A stretch of 64,000 nucleotides of DNA, taken from positions 1 to 64,000 of the forward strand of contig JBJENV010000016.1 in assembly GCA_051880375.1 (NCBI GenBank), in the 5' to 3' direction. The translations under genes were made by a program, and so were the position numbers. Numbering within the stretch: the first letter of the stretch is position 1; each line of letters starts with the position of its first letter. The stretch comes from SIG299 sp051880375. Its GTDB lineage: Bacteria > Bacillota > Clostridia > Lachnospirales > Lachnospiraceae. This document shows, piece by piece, positions 35,800-45,340 of this stretch. Below the pieces are notes generated by a model. The model searched no databases. It was given only the letters and a program-made list of their open reading frames with translations, and was not told where the DNA came from.

Positions 35800-37179
35800 A
35801 TGAAAGAGAGAGCAAAAAACAGAACACAGGGAACGAAGGACATGACAAAAGGGGAACCGTTCAAGCTGATTTTGTGGTTTTCCATTCCGTTGTTATTGGG
35901 GAATATCTTTCAGCAGCTTTACAGCATGGTAGACACGATTATTGTAGGAAAAATCATCGGAACGCAGGCACTTGCAGCAGTAGGAACAACGGGACCGTTA
36001 AACTTCCTTGTGCTTGGCTTTGCATCGGGAATTACGAGCGGCTTTGCGGTTTTGGTGGCACAGCGCTTCGGTGCCGGAGATGAAAAGGGACTTCGAAGGG
36101 CAGTGACTTCGGCAACCATTCTGATTGCTGTATTTACGGTAGTGCTGACACTCGCCTCGGTGCTTGGAACAAAGGCACTGTTGCGTATGATTCACACACC
36201 GGATGATATTTTTCAGGATGCCTACCGTTATATTGTTGTAATTTTCGGGGGAATGGTGACGATGATGCTGTACAATTTCCTGGCGTGCATTTTACGTGCG
36301 CTCGGAGACAGCAAGACGCCGCTATACTTTTTGATTTTATCCTCTGTTTTGAATATTGTGCTGGACCTTATTTTTATTGTCAATTTTGGTATGGGAGTAG
36401 CAGGAGCAGCCTGGGCAACGGTCATCGCCCAGGGAGTATCCGGAGTGCTGTGCTTTGTCTATATGAAGTTTAAGTTCCCGATTCTCCGTCTGAAAAAAGA
36501 GGACTGGACGGCAGAACCATGGATGTACCGTCGTCATCTGTTTATCGGACTACCAATGGCATTTCAGTTTTCCATTACGGCAGTAGGAACCGTGATTCTG
36601 CAGGGAGCACTGAATCTGTTCGGCTCGACGAAAATTGCGGCGTACACGGCAGCCAGCAAGGTAGAGCAGCTTGTTACGCAGCCGGCAGGAACGTTTGGTG
36701 TTACCATGGCAAACTATTCGGGACAGAACCTTGGGGCGGACCGGGTGGACCGAATCAAAGAGGGTGTGACAAAGTGTACGGTTTTAACACTTATTTTCGC
36801 TGTGCTTGCCAGTGTAATCTTATTTACCTGCGGAGAATTTCTGACCTCGTTGTTTATTGACGGAAACCAGCCGGAGGTTATGGAGTCGGCGATGACCTAT
36901 CTGAGAATCTGCGCATTGTTTTTCCCGTTCCTTAACATGATTTTTGTTTATCGTAACATGCTGCAGGGTGTCGGACACAGCCTGATGCCGCTGATGGCGG
37001 GGGTATTTGAACTGATTGCAAGAGCGGTGGTATCGTTTACTCTGCCGGGAGTACTAGGGTTTACCGGCATCTGTCTTGCGGGACCGATTGCATGGGTGGC
37101 GGCTGCAGTACCGCTTGGCATTACGTACTTTATTGATATAAAGCAGATGATGAAAGAGTGGAGACTTCGCCAAGCTTGA
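35800..37179 (+). CDS. MATE family efflux transporter
   Basis: A 459-residue protein with 12 predicted membrane helices in two halves, typical of DinF/NorM-like MATE exporters of Clostridia. The start MTKGEPFKLILWFSIPLLLGNIFQQLY pattern (from about residue 12) is conserved in the family, as is GTTGPLNFLVLG near 62. It probably exchanges Na+ or H+ for an organic cation, with unknown substrate. GC content returns to the housekeeping level here, so this gene probably marks the right boundary of the polysaccharide locus. Confidence 0.92.
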   Translation: MKERAKNRTQGTKDMTKGEPFKLILWFSIPLLLGNIFQQLYSMVDTIIVGKIIGTQALAAVGTTGPLNFLVLGFASGITSGFAVLVAQRFGAGDEKGLRRAVTSATILIAVFTVVLTLASVLGTKALLRMIHTPDDIFQDAYRYIVVIFGGMVTMMLYNFLACILRALGDSKTPLYFLILSSVLNIVLDLIFIVNFGMGVAGAAWATVIAQGVSGVLCFVYMKFKFPILRLKKEDWTAEPWMYRRHLFIGLPMAFQFSITAVGTVILQGALNLFGSTKIAAYTAASKVEQLVTQPAGTFGVTMANYSGQNLGADRVDRIKEGVTKCTVLTLIFAVLASVILFTCGEFLTSLFIDGNQPEVMESAMTYLRICALFFPFLNMIFVYRNMLQGVGHSLMPLMAGVFELIARAVVSFTLPGVLGFTGICLAGPIAWVAAAVPLGITYFIDIKQMMKEWRLRQA

Positions 37180-37276
37180 AATTAATACCGAAAAGGAGTA
37201 TACTGAAAGGCGTGTACAAAATTGTCAGAAAGACGATTTGATCAGTATCAGAGGAAAGTAAGAAAGAGGTAGCGAA

Positions 37277-38563
37277 ATGAGCGAAGAACAGGTATATGAA
37301 CAGGAACTTTCCTGCTCTCATGACTGCGGAAGCTGCAGCAGCAACTGTGGTTCAAGAAAGCCGGATAAGAGTGAATTTTTAGAGCCGATGAACGAATACA
37401 GTCACGTAAAAAGAGTCATTGGCGTTGTCAGCGGCAAGGGTGGTGTCGGCAAGTCGTTTGTCACATCGTATCTTTCCGTTCTGATGAACCGTAAGGGCTA
37501 TAAAACCGCGATTCTGGATGCGGATGTAACAGGACCGTCGATTCCGAAGGCATTCGGCATACACACAAAGGCACAGGCAAATGAACTCGGTATTTTGCCG
37601 GAGCAGACAAAGAACGGTATCGAGCTGATGTCGGTGAATCTTTTACTTGAAGAAGAGGAAACTCCGGTTATCTGGAGAGGACCGGTCATTGCAGGTACGG
37701 TAAAGCAGTTCTGGTCCCAGGTGCTTTGGGGTGAGGTGGATTACATGTTTGTAGATATGCCTCCGGGAACCGGCGATGTACCGCTTACCGTATTCCAGTC
37801 GCTTCCGCTCGACGGTATCATTATCGTAACCAGTCCTCAGGAGCTTGTTTCCATGATTGTGTCCAAGGCGGTCAATATGGCAAAGGCGATGGATATTCCG
37901 GTACTTGGACTGGTGGAAAACTACAGCTATATCGAGTGCAGCAACTGTGGCGAGCATCTTCCGGTGTTCGGAAAGAGCCATATTGATGAGATATCTGCAA
38001 AATTCGGCCTGCCGGTACTGGCAAAGCTTCCGCTTGACAGGAGAATTGCAGAGGCAGTGGATGAAGGCAAGACAGAAGACTTAAACGGAGCATTCTTAGA
38101 TGAAGCGGCTGCTTTACTGGAAGAAAAGCTTCCGGTCACCGGAGGAAAGCCGGATAAAAGAAACTGTAAGATTGCAGTTGCAACTGATGAATATAAGAAT
38201 GTATACGGACACTTCGGAACGGCAACGCTGTTTACCGTTTATTCGATAGAAAACGGAACACTGGCTGGAAAGGCAGAGCTAGTAAATGACGGTACCGGTC
38301 ATGATGCGACAGTGAAACGTCTGATAGAAGAAGGTGTTTCGGTTGTCATCTGCGGCGGAATCGGCGCACCGGCAATGGAAGGTCTGATGTCCGCAGGAAT
38401 TTTAGTGATTCCGGGTATGCAGGGAGATATTGACGTTGCAGTAAGTTCTTATCTGGACGGAAGTGCTTTGGCAAGCTCTGAGGCAACCTGTTCTTCCCAT
38501 GACCATGGCGATGGTCACGCGGACGGTGAAGGCTGTCATTGCAGCGGCGGTTGTTGTCATTAA
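37277..38563 (+). CDS. Mrp/NBP35 Fe-S carrier ATPase fused to NifX-like domain
   Basis: A 428-residue protein. The N-terminus has a cysteine-rich CSHDCGSCSSNC stretch. Residues of about 40-285 form the Mrp ATPase with deviant Walker A SGKGGVGKS near 52, VDMPPGTGD near 158 and the cluster-binding CSNCGE near 218. Residues of about 295-405 form a dinitrogenase cofactor-type (NifX/NifB C-terminal) domain. The tail is rich in His and Cys (HDHGDGHADGEGCHCSGGCC). Mrp proteins carry or insert [4Fe-4S] clusters in the cytoplasm. The NifX domain and metal-binding tail suggest extra metal or cluster handling. Confidence 0.92.
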   Translation: MSEEQVYEQELSCSHDCGSCSSNCGSRKPDKSEFLEPMNEYSHVKRVIGVVSGKGGVGKSFVTSYLSVLMNRKGYKTAILDADVTGPSIPKAFGIHTKAQANELGILPEQTKNGIELMSVNLLLEEEETPVIWRGPVIAGTVKQFWSQVLWGEVDYMFVDMPPGTGDVPLTVFQSLPLDGIIIVTSPQELVSMIVSKAVNMAKAMDIPVLGLVENYSYIECSNCGEHLPVFGKSHIDEISAKFGLPVLAKLPLDRRIAEAVDEGKTEDLNGAFLDEAAALLEEKLPVTGGKPDKRNCKIAVATDEYKNVYGHFGTATLFTVYSIENGTLAGKAELVNDGTGHDATVKRLIEEGVSVVICGGIGAPAMEGLMSAGILVIPGMQGDIDVAVSSYLDGSALASSEATCSSHDHGDGHADGEGCHCSGGCCH

Positions 38564-38585
38564 TCGAAGGGAAACGGTGGAACGT

Positions 38586-39458
38586 ATGAGAAAATCTTTG
38601 GAAAATGAACGTCTGCTCATTGAGGTGGCAGACAGGGGAAGCGAACTGGTTCGCATTTATGATAAAAAGAACAAAAGAGAGGTGCTTTGGGACGGAAATC
38701 CGGCAGTATGGCCGAAGCACTCGCCGCTGCTCTTTCCGATGGTAGGGCAGTCTTACCATAACGTATATCATTATGAAGGTAAGGAATACGAAATGCCGTC
38801 TCACGGCTTTGCATGGACGTCGACCTTCACATTTACAAAGGAAGAGGGAGAGCTTCAGGCAGTTTTACGGGACTCCGAGGAATCTTTGGCACGTTATCCG
38901 TTTCCGTTTACACTTACGGTAACCCATACGCTTTCCGGTAACAGGATTCGCATCTCCTGGAAGGTAGAAAATACCGGTGATAAGACCATGCTTTACAATA
39001 TCGGTGCACATCCGGCATTTGTGATGCAGGAGGGCAAAAAGACCAGCGATATGTATTTAAAGTTTCCGGGGAAGGAATCACTGCACTATTTCAGAATTCA
39101 GGCAGACGGAAGCGGCTGCGCACTCCCGGAGGAAGTAATGGAGTTACCGCTTTCGGACGGCTGCGTAAAGATTACCGAGAGCTTCTGGGATAAGGGTGTT
39201 TATATTTTTGAGCACGAGGGCATTGAAGAGCTTTCGCTGCTTCACGAAGATAAGACGCCGTACGTTAATGTATATTGTAAGGGCTTTCCGCATGTCGGCG
39301 TATGGACAAAGCCGGGGGCACCGTTTGTCTGCCTGGAGCCTTGGTACGGTCGCTGTGACAACCACGGCTATGAGGGTGAGTTAGAGAACAAAACCGGCAT
39401 CCTGACGCTTGAGGCGGGAAAGGCAGCGGAGTATTCCTATGAGATAGAAATTGCTTGA
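38586..39458 (+). CDS. Aldose 1-epimerase family protein (LacX-like)
   Basis: A 290-residue galactose mutarotase-fold protein. I chose the ATG at 38586, since a longer frame would overlap the preceding gene. WPKHSPLLFPMVGQ near residue 40, MPSHGFAW near 72, and YNIGAHPAFV near 138 are family motifs, with His residues that act in mutarotation. The family converts alpha and beta anomers of aldoses. LacX-like members have unclear substrates. Its stop codon overlaps the -35 box of the leuS promoter. Confidence 0.88.
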   Translation: MRKSLENERLLIEVADRGSELVRIYDKKNKREVLWDGNPAVWPKHSPLLFPMVGQSYHNVYHYEGKEYEMPSHGFAWTSTFTFTKEEGELQAVLRDSEESLARYPFPFTLTVTHTLSGNRIRISWKVENTGDKTMLYNIGAHPAFVMQEGKKTSDMYLKFPGKESLHYFRIQADGSGCALPEEVMELPLSDGCVKITESFWDKGVYIFEHEGIEELSLLHEDKTPYVNVYCKGFPHVGVWTKPGAPFVCLEPWYGRCDNHGYEGELENKTGILTLEAGKAAEYSYEIEIA

Positions 39459-39483
39459 CAATCACGGTCAGAGCAGTTAGAAT
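39455..39483 (+). promoter_or_regulatory. Sigma-A-type promoter for leuS
   Basis: TTGACA at 39455-39460 and TAGAAT at 39478-39483 with a 17-bp spacer. The -35 box overlaps the stop codon of the epimerase gene. Confidence 0.8.
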
Positions 39484-39489
39484 AATGTT

Positions 39490-39748
39490 TAAGTTTTAAA
39501 AACTACGGCAATGACCGGAAGCAGTAAGAATGACGAAACTTTCAGAGAGTCTGCGGCAGGTGAAAGCAGATAAGGGAGGCATTCCGAACTCGTCCGGTGG
39601 CTCCGGGGCAGAAGGAAGAAGCAGTTCTTTTGTGTAAGTTCCGGCGGGATTTCCCGTTACAGAATCCTAAGTGCAGGATAGTGATCCTGAATGAGAGTGG
39701 TACCGCGAGGGAGAACCTTCGTCTCTTTTTTGAGACGAAGGTTTTTTT
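39490..39748 (+). promoter_or_regulatory. T-box riboswitch, leucine-specific
   Basis: The leader carries the conserved T-box core AGAGTGGTACCGCG at about 39694-39707, followed by a strong terminator. In stem I, a CTC leucine codon at 39589-39591 in a GAACTC context sits where the specifier loop is expected. Uncharged tRNA-Leu should pair with the specifier and the T-box bulge and prevent termination, raising leuS expression. Codon assignment is inferred from local sequence and from the identity of the downstream gene. Confidence 0.92.
39714..39748 (+). terminator. T-box controlled terminator
   Basis: AACCTTCGTCTC pairs with GAGACGAAGGTT, then a T tract. The 5' arm is adjacent to the T-box core, as required for the competing antiterminator. 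Confidence 0.9.
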
Positions 39749-39843
39749 CATGAGAAAGCATTACCTTGTGTCCTGTTCATCATGATAAAAAGCCGGTATA
39801 CCATGTCATCACTCAAAAATAAAACAGAGAGAGGACGATAGCA

Positions 39844-42267
39844 ATGGAAAGAGTTTATAATCCGAGCGAAATCGAAAAAAAGTGGCAGACTTATTGGGAA
39901 GAGCACGAAACGTTTAAAACCGATGTATGGGACTTCAGTAAACCAAAGTACTATGCACTGGATATGTTTCCGTATCCGTCCGGCGTCGGCTTACATGCAG
40001 GACATCCGGAAGGATATACCGCTACCGACATTATGTCAAGAATGAAGCGCATGCAGGGATACAATGTGCTGCATCCGATGGGATACGATTCCTTCGGACT
40101 TCCGGCTGAGCAGTATGCGGTCAGCACCGGAAATCATCCAAACGGCTTTACCCAGAAAAACATCGAAACATTTTCCAAGCAGTTAAAAGAGCTGGGATTT
40201 GACTATGACTGGAGCAAAATGATTGCAACAAGCGATCCTGGCTTTTATAAATGGACTCAGTGGATTTTCAAACAGCTGTATCTGGATGGATATGCAAAGT
40301 ATGTGGATATGCCGGTAAACTGGTGTGAAGAGCTCGGAACCGTTTTGTCGAACGATGAGGTCATCGACGGAAAGTCGGAGCGCGGCGGTTATCCGGTTGT
40401 CAGAAAGAACATGAAGCAGTGGGTCATCAACCAGCCTGCATTTGCAGAGAAGCTGCTCGAAGGTCTGAATGAGATTGACTGGCCGGAATCGACAAAGGAT
40501 GTACAGAGAAACTGGATTGGTAAATCCGAGGGCGTTGAGGTGGATTTTCAGATTGTCGGCGGCGGAAGCTTCTCCATTTATACCACCTGTATCGAAACGA
40601 TTTACGGTATCACCTTTATGGTGCTTGCTCCGGACGGACAGCTGGTAAAGGATTTAATGCCGAGAATTGAGAACCCGGAGGAGGTTCAGGCATACATTGA
40701 TGAAACCTTAAAGAAGAATGATATGGACCGTACGGAGTTAAACAAGACGAAGACGGGCTGTATCTTAAAAGGAATTTATGCCATTAATCCGGTCAACGGA
40801 AAGGAAGTGCCGCTCTTTATCGGTGACTTCGTACTGGCAAGCTACGGTACCGGTGCCGTCATGGCAGTACCGTCCCATGACCAGAGAGACTTTGAATATG
40901 CGGTTGCGCATCAGATTCCGATGATTCAGGTAATCGATGGTGCAGATGTCAGTGAGAAGGCATTTGAAAAGAAGGAATATCTCGGAAAGGGCTGCAAATT
41001 GATTAATTCCGAAGAATTTACCGGTATGGTAGTCGAGGATGCCAAGGAAGCGATTACCTGTAAACTGGAAAAACAGGGTGTTGCCAGAAGAACCGTTAAC
41101 TATCATTTCCGTGAGTGGATTTTTGCAAGACAGCGTTACTGGGGGGAGCCGGTTCCGGTGGTTCATAAGGAAGACGGAAGCATTTATGTACTGGATGACG
41201 AGGAACTGCCGCTCATCCTTCCGGAACTTGATGATTACAAGGGAAAGAACGGGAAGGCTCCGCTTGAAAATGCAACCGAATGGAAGCAGTATGACAAGAA
41301 CGGAGTGAAGGGGGTAAGGGAGACCTCCACCATGCCGGGAAGTGCGGGTTCCAGCTGGTACTATATGAGATATATTGATCCGAATAACGACAAGGAATTT
41401 GCTAATCAGGAGCTGTTAGCGCACTGGCTTCCGGTGGACTTATATATCGGCGGACCGGAGCATGCGGTAGGACATTTGATTTACTCCCGTATCTGGAACC
41501 GTTATCTGTATGATAAAGGGCTGTCACCGGTCAAGGAGCCGTTCAAGAAGCTGGTTCATCAGGGCATGATTCTTGGTTCGAACGGCATTAAGATGGGAAA
41601 GCGTTTTCCGGAGTATGTAGTAAATCCGAGCGATATTGTGCGTGACTACGGAGCAGATACCTTAAGACTGTACGAGATGTTTATGGGACCGCTGGAAGTA
41701 TCTAAGCCGTGGAGCGCAAGCGGCGTAGAAGGTGCAAGGCGTTTTATCAATCGTGTGTGGGCATTTTTCTCAAACGAAGAAAACCTGATTTCCGGACCGG
41801 ATGATACGTTAACGAAGGTTTATCATCAGACGGTAAAGAAGGTGACGGATGACTTCGAACAACTGGGCTTTAACACTGCCATCAGCCAGATGATGATTTT
41901 CATGAATGCCGCTTATAAGGCAGGCAAATGCCCGAAGGAATATGCGGAAGGTTTTATCAAGATGTTCTCCTGTATCTGTCCGCATGTTGGTGAAGAGCTT
42001 TGGCAGATGCTTGGTCATGCGGATACGATTGCATACGAGAAATGGCCGGTATATGATGAAGCCGCACTCATCGAAGATACTATCGTCATTGGTGTGCAGG
42101 TAAACGGAAAGGTAAGAGGTACCGTAGAGCTCGGAGTGGATGAGGAGAGCGATACCGCGATTGCAAAAGCAAAGCAGGTAGCATCGGTAATTCCGTTTTT
42201 GGAAGGAAAAACTATTGTAAAAGAAATATACGTAAAGGGCAAAATTGTAAATCTTGTAGTAAAATAA
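39844..42267 (+). CDS. leuS: Leucyl-tRNA synthetase
   Basis: An 807-residue class I synthetase, normal length for bacteria. PYPSGVGLHAGHPEGYTATD near residue 42 holds the HIGH-type motif (HAGH). The CP1 editing domain occupies about 225-420, with GTGAVMAVPSHDQRD near 337-351. WFARQRYWGEP-like sequence (IFARQRYWGEPVP) follows. The second signature reads KMGKR near 585 instead of the usual KMSKS, and the editing-site segment reads TTCIET where TTRPDT is usual. The anticodon-binding domain and C-terminal domain are intact. Control is by the T-box upstream. Confidence 0.96.
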   Translation: MERVYNPSEIEKKWQTYWEEHETFKTDVWDFSKPKYYALDMFPYPSGVGLHAGHPEGYTATDIMSRMKRMQGYNVLHPMGYDSFGLPAEQYAVSTGNHPNGFTQKNIETFSKQLKELGFDYDWSKMIATSDPGFYKWTQWIFKQLYLDGYAKYVDMPVNWCEELGTVLSNDEVIDGKSERGGYPVVRKNMKQWVINQPAFAEKLLEGLNEIDWPESTKDVQRNWIGKSEGVEVDFQIVGGGSFSIYTTCIETIYGITFMVLAPDGQLVKDLMPRIENPEEVQAYIDETLKKNDMDRTELNKTKTGCILKGIYAINPVNGKEVPLFIGDFVLASYGTGAVMAVPSHDQRDFEYAVAHQIPMIQVIDGADVSEKAFEKKEYLGKGCKLINSEEFTGMVVEDAKEAITCKLEKQGVARRTVNYHFREWIFARQRYWGEPVPVVHKEDGSIYVLDDEELPLILPELDDYKGKNGKAPLENATEWKQYDKNGVKGVRETSTMPGSAGSSWYYMRYIDPNNDKEFANQELLAHWLPVDLYIGGPEHAVGHLIYSRIWNRYLYDKGLSPVKEPFKKLVHQGMILGSNGIKMGKRFPEYVVNPSDIVRDYGADTLRLYEMFMGPLEVSKPWSASGVEGARRFINRVWAFFSNEENLISGPDDTLTKVYHQTVKKVTDDFEQLGFNTAISQMMIFMNAAYKAGKCPKEYAEGFIKMFSCICPHVGEELWQMLGHADTIAYEKWPVYDEAALIEDTIVIGVQVNGKVRGTVELGVDEESDTAIAKAKQVASVIPFLEGKTIVKEIYVKGKIVNLVVK

Positions 42268-42273
42268 GAGGGG

Positions 42274-42317
42274 AAATCCGTCAATTTGCACATTTATGTG
42301 AATTGACGGATTTTTTT
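42274..42317 (+). terminator. Rho-independent terminator after leuS
   Basis: AAATCCGTCAATT pairs with AATTGACGGATTT, with a second small stem (CACAT/ATGTG) in the loop and a T tract. Confidence 0.92.
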
Positions 42318-42431
42318 GTTCAGAAAGCTTAAAAATATAAATAGTGCGAAATCAGCAAAAAAAGTATATCATTTTAACGATTTTTATGGTACAATGATTT
42401 AAAGCAATAAACTATATAAGGGAGGTTCGTT

Positions 42432-43850
42432 ATGAAGAGCAAAAGAAAAACAAGTATTGCAAGAAAACTGATTACGATACTGGTTATTTTAGGAATGATT
42501 ACGACATTGATGTGTGTACTGAACCTAATGGCATATTCTGTTCTGGGTTCCTATAATGAGTCTTTGCAGAAAGTCATTTTGCAATTAGAAGATACAAGTG
42601 CGGACGCCGGGAGCAGTGCGGAACTAACAGAACGCATTGATTATTTGATGGAGCGGATTGATATCAAAATCAGTGGAACATATATTTTTGATATCATACT
42701 TGTTGTGTTGGCACTCATCATTACGTTAGTTGCTATTGTAATTTCCATGCGCCTGATTGTAGTCCCGACGAAGAAGGTGAGCGGAACCTTAAGAGAAATC
42801 ATTGACAGTATCAGGAGAGACGAAGGTGACCTTACCGTCAGAATTCCGGTAGAAAGCAACGATGAAATCGGACAGCTTGCTATGGATATCAACGGTTTTG
42901 TGGAACTGCTTCAGGAATATATGGTTTCTATAAGGAAAAATGCGGACCTTATGATAGACTCCTCTTCCATTGTGACAGATAAGGTAAGCAAGATGAACAA
43001 CAATGTGACCAGTGTTTCTTCTGCAACGGAAGAAATGGCGGCAAGCATGGAGGAGGTATCAGCAACGATTCAGGAGCTTGCGGGCGGAAGCAGTGAAGTG
43101 AACAATCAGGTTCAGGGTATCAGCCGGAATGCAGAAGCAAGTGTAAATACCGTAGAGGAACTGAAAAACCGGGTAGAATCCATACGGGCAAATGTGCTCT
43201 CCGGTAAGGACACGGCCACCGGAATTATTTCAAAAATCGAAGGAGAAATGGAGGTATCTGTGGAGGAATGCGGCAACGTAACACAGATTCAGAAACTGAC
43301 CAGCGGCATCCTTGATATTGCCAGCCAGACCAATCTTCTTGCTCTCAATGCTTCCATAGAAGCGGCCAGAGCCGGGGAAGCAGGAAAGGGCTTTGCGGTT
43401 GTTGCGGAGGAAATCCGCGCCTTAGCGGATAACTGCCGTCAGGCAGCAAACAGTATTCAGGATATCAGTAATAAGGTGGTTACCGCAGTAGAACAGTTAG
43501 TCGGTAATTCGAAGAACATGCTTTCCTTTATGGACGGCAATGTGTTAAAAGACTACGACTCTTTTGCAGATATTATGAATCAATATCAGAAGGATGTGTC
43601 GATGCTAAATGAAATGTTCACCGGATTTGCAAGAGAATCGGCGAGCATTTCAAAAACAATGCAGAAAATGCATACCGGCATTTCTGAAATGGCGGTTACG
43701 ATTGATGAAAGTGCAAACGCGGTAGCTGCTGTGGCATCGGATGCCACAGAGATGGTAATGTCAATGGATGAAATCAGCAATGAGTCGGACCAGAATCGTG
43801 CAGCGGCAGAAGAGATGTTAAACGGTGTCAGGAAGTTTAAAAAACTGTAG
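42432..43850 (+). CDS. Methyl-accepting chemotaxis protein
   Basis: A 472-residue receptor. Membrane helices lie at about 14-36 and 83-105, leaving an outside domain of only about 45 residues. A HAMP domain follows (about 106-160). The signalling domain contains the conserved hairpin tip ASQTNLLALNASIEAARAGE near 296-315. The small sensor region suggests it senses through the membrane, through HAMP, or through a partner protein rather than a ligand-binding domain. No che or flagellar gene is nearby. TACAAT at 42390 is a possible -10 box without a good -35. Confidence 0.93.
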   Translation: MKSKRKTSIARKLITILVILGMITTLMCVLNLMAYSVLGSYNESLQKVILQLEDTSADAGSSAELTERIDYLMERIDIKISGTYIFDIILVVLALIITLVAIVISMRLIVVPTKKVSGTLREIIDSIRRDEGDLTVRIPVESNDEIGQLAMDINGFVELLQEYMVSIRKNADLMIDSSSIVTDKVSKMNNNVTSVSSATEEMAASMEEVSATIQELAGGSSEVNNQVQGISRNAEASVNTVEELKNRVESIRANVLSGKDTATGIISKIEGEMEVSVEECGNVTQIQKLTSGILDIASQTNLLALNASIEAARAGEAGKGFAVVAEEIRALADNCRQAANSIQDISNKVVTAVEQLVGNSKNMLSFMDGNVLKDYDSFADIMNQYQKDVSMLNEMFTGFARESASISKTMQKMHTGISEMAVTIDESANAVAAVASDATEMVMSMDEISNESDQNRAAAEEMLNGVRKFKKL

Positions 43851-43891
43851 GAGGTATATCACTTTTGGTTGATTTTTTATAAGAAATTCTT

Positions 43892-43925
43892 AGAGGAGTG
43901 TGGTTTTTGTCACACTCCTCTTTAT
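43892..43925. terminator. Hairpin terminator between convergent genes
   Basis: GAGGAGTGTG pairs with CACACTCCTC around an 8-nt loop and is followed by TTTAT on the plus strand. It lies between the receptor gene and the convergent methyltransferase gene and may serve both. Confidence 0.75.
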
Positions 43926-43937
43926 AGATAGAAAAGT

Positions 43938-45119
43938 TTAATGCTTTAAGAGTTTGTATAAGGTTGGTTCCACATTCAGAAATTTCAGTGTCGGTACAAG
44001 CTGCTCCAGATTTTTCTGCAATACTTCGGCAGACGGTTTCTGCTTCCTGACTGCCCGTAACAGAATATTTTTCGGTGTATGTTCCATGTCGATAAACTCC
44101 AGAATCTGCGTCTGATAACCGGCAGCTTCCAACAGGTTTGCCCGGATGGCATCGGTAAAGAGGGCAGCAGCACGTTCCTTAATCAGACCATAATGGAACA
44201 ACGCTTCCAGCTCTTTATTTTTCATCTGTTTGTTAAGCTCGTGCTGACAGCATGGTACGCTCAGAATAACGGAAGCATTCCAGCCGATGGCTTTCGCAAG
44301 AGCATAGTCGGTTGCCGTGTCACAGGCGTGGAGTGTGACAACCATATCGACCTGATTCATGCCCTCGTAGTCTGCAATGTCACCATGCAAAAAGGTAAGC
44401 TCTGTATAGCCAAGCTGCTCGGCCAGGCGGTTGCAGTCTGCAATGACATCTTTCTTTAAATCCAGTCCGATGATGCGGACGTCGAGGCTATTACTGAATT
44501 TTAAAAAGTGATACAACGCAAAGGTCAGATACGATTTGCCGCAGCCGAAGTCTAGAATCGTCAGGGTGCGGCCCTTCGGAAGAGCAGGTAAAATGTCCTG
44601 TACAAACTCCAAAAAGCGGTTAATCTGACGGAACTTATCATACTTTGCTTTTACGACATGACCGTCTTTTGACATGACGCCAAGCGCTGTAAGGAACGGA
44701 ACCGGCGTTCCTTCCGGCAGAAGGTACTGTTTTGTACGGTTATGGGAAAGCGGAAGTGCAGGAAAGGACTTTTTCATGCCGGCATCGGTGTTTTTCCGCT
44801 TTTTCTTCAGAATCGAAACAGTTCCCTTTTTACTGACTAATACTTGAATTTCTTCTTGTTCCGTGCGAATCAGTGCCTGGCGGAAGCGACCGTCCAGATA
44901 AGAGACAACATGGGAGAAAAGCTCGTCGGGCAGAATGTTTTTATGGAATGCCTGCGTTTTCGTAAACTCTTCTATCTGATAATGAAGAGAGCCTTTTAAG
45001 GTAATCGGGCGGATTTTTATTTTTGTTATGGTTTCTTGCTTTTCCGGACTGCTGATAGTGATATCGAGCGGATTGGAAGGAAAAGCAGCAGTAAGCTTTT
45101 CTAAATCAATTTGGTTCAT
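43938..45119 (-). CDS. SAM-dependent methyltransferase-like protein
   Basis: A 393-residue protein. I chose the start MNQIDLEKL at 45119 because AAAGGAG lies just upstream; a longer frame runs into a repeat element and encodes low-complexity sequence. The C-terminal two thirds hold a class I methyltransferase fold: LTILDFGCGKSYLTFALY near residue 185 (SAM-binding motif I), GLDLKKDV near 217 and VVTLHACDTATDYAL near 258. The pattern matches the methyltransferase-32 family found in both bacteria and eukaryotes. The N-terminal 130 residues may bind RNA or another substrate. The target is not known. Confidence 0.85.
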   Translation of the reverse strand: MNQIDLEKLTAAFPSNPLDITISSPEKQETITKIKIRPITLKGSLHYQIEEFTKTQAFHKNILPDELFSHVVSYLDGRFRQALIRTEQEEIQVLVSKKGTVSILKKKRKNTDAGMKKSFPALPLSHNRTKQYLLPEGTPVPFLTALGVMSKDGHVVKAKYDKFRQINRFLEFVQDILPALPKGRTLTILDFGCGKSYLTFALYHFLKFSNSLDVRIIGLDLKKDVIADCNRLAEQLGYTELTFLHGDIADYEGMNQVDMVVTLHACDTATDYALAKAIGWNASVILSVPCCQHELNKQMKNKELEALFHYGLIKERAAALFTDAIRANLLEAAGYQTQILEFIDMEHTPKNILLRAVRKQKPSAEVLQKNLEQLVPTLKFLNVEPTLYKLLKH

Positions 45120-45145
45120 AGGGGGACTCCTTTGGTAAATTATAA

Positions 45146-45338
45146 GCGCATCAGCGGCGTCACAAAAGCTATTCGCCGCATCAGCGGCGTCACAAAAATT
45201 ATTCGCCACATCAGCGGCGTCATCTCGAAGCCTTCGGCTTCTCGATGTCCGTTGCACTCATACCTTGTATAAACACAGTTACAGGAATGCAGGGCATTCC
45301 GCAACTGTGCTTACACAAGGCATTCGCCGCTGATGCGC
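45146..45338. repeat. Structured repeat element with inverted ends
   Basis: The outer arms GCGCATCAGCGGCG (45146-45159) and CGCCGCTGATGCGC (45325-45338) are perfect inverted copies. Inside are two further copies of the CATCAGCGGCG unit at a 30-bp period (from 45178 and 45208). A small GAAGCC/GGCTTC hairpin lies near 45226. A 26-bp-arm hairpin (45263-45289 with 45295-45320) follows; its mismatches become G-U pairs when the minus strand is transcribed. It fills most of the 344 bp between the methyltransferase and NfeD genes and probably forms the methyltransferase leader. It looks like a dispersed extragenic repeat family. Confidence 0.75.
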
Positions 45339-45340
45339 TC

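Noticed and set aside
37223..37273. 16-codon frame starting TTG (MSERRFDQYQRKVRKR) before the Mrp gene
   Set aside because: Basic and possibly real, but too short and with a weak start; it cannot be supported from this sequence alone.
42330..42395. Possible flagellar-type (sigma-D) promoter for the chemotaxis receptor
   Set aside because: TTAAA is present but no acceptable GCCGATAA-like -10 box follows at the right distance.
45148..45222. Regular 30-bp repeats that could suggest a CRISPR array
   Set aside because: There are only two to three copies, the intervals are nearly identical rather than unique, and no cas gene is present. It belongs to the structured repeat element.
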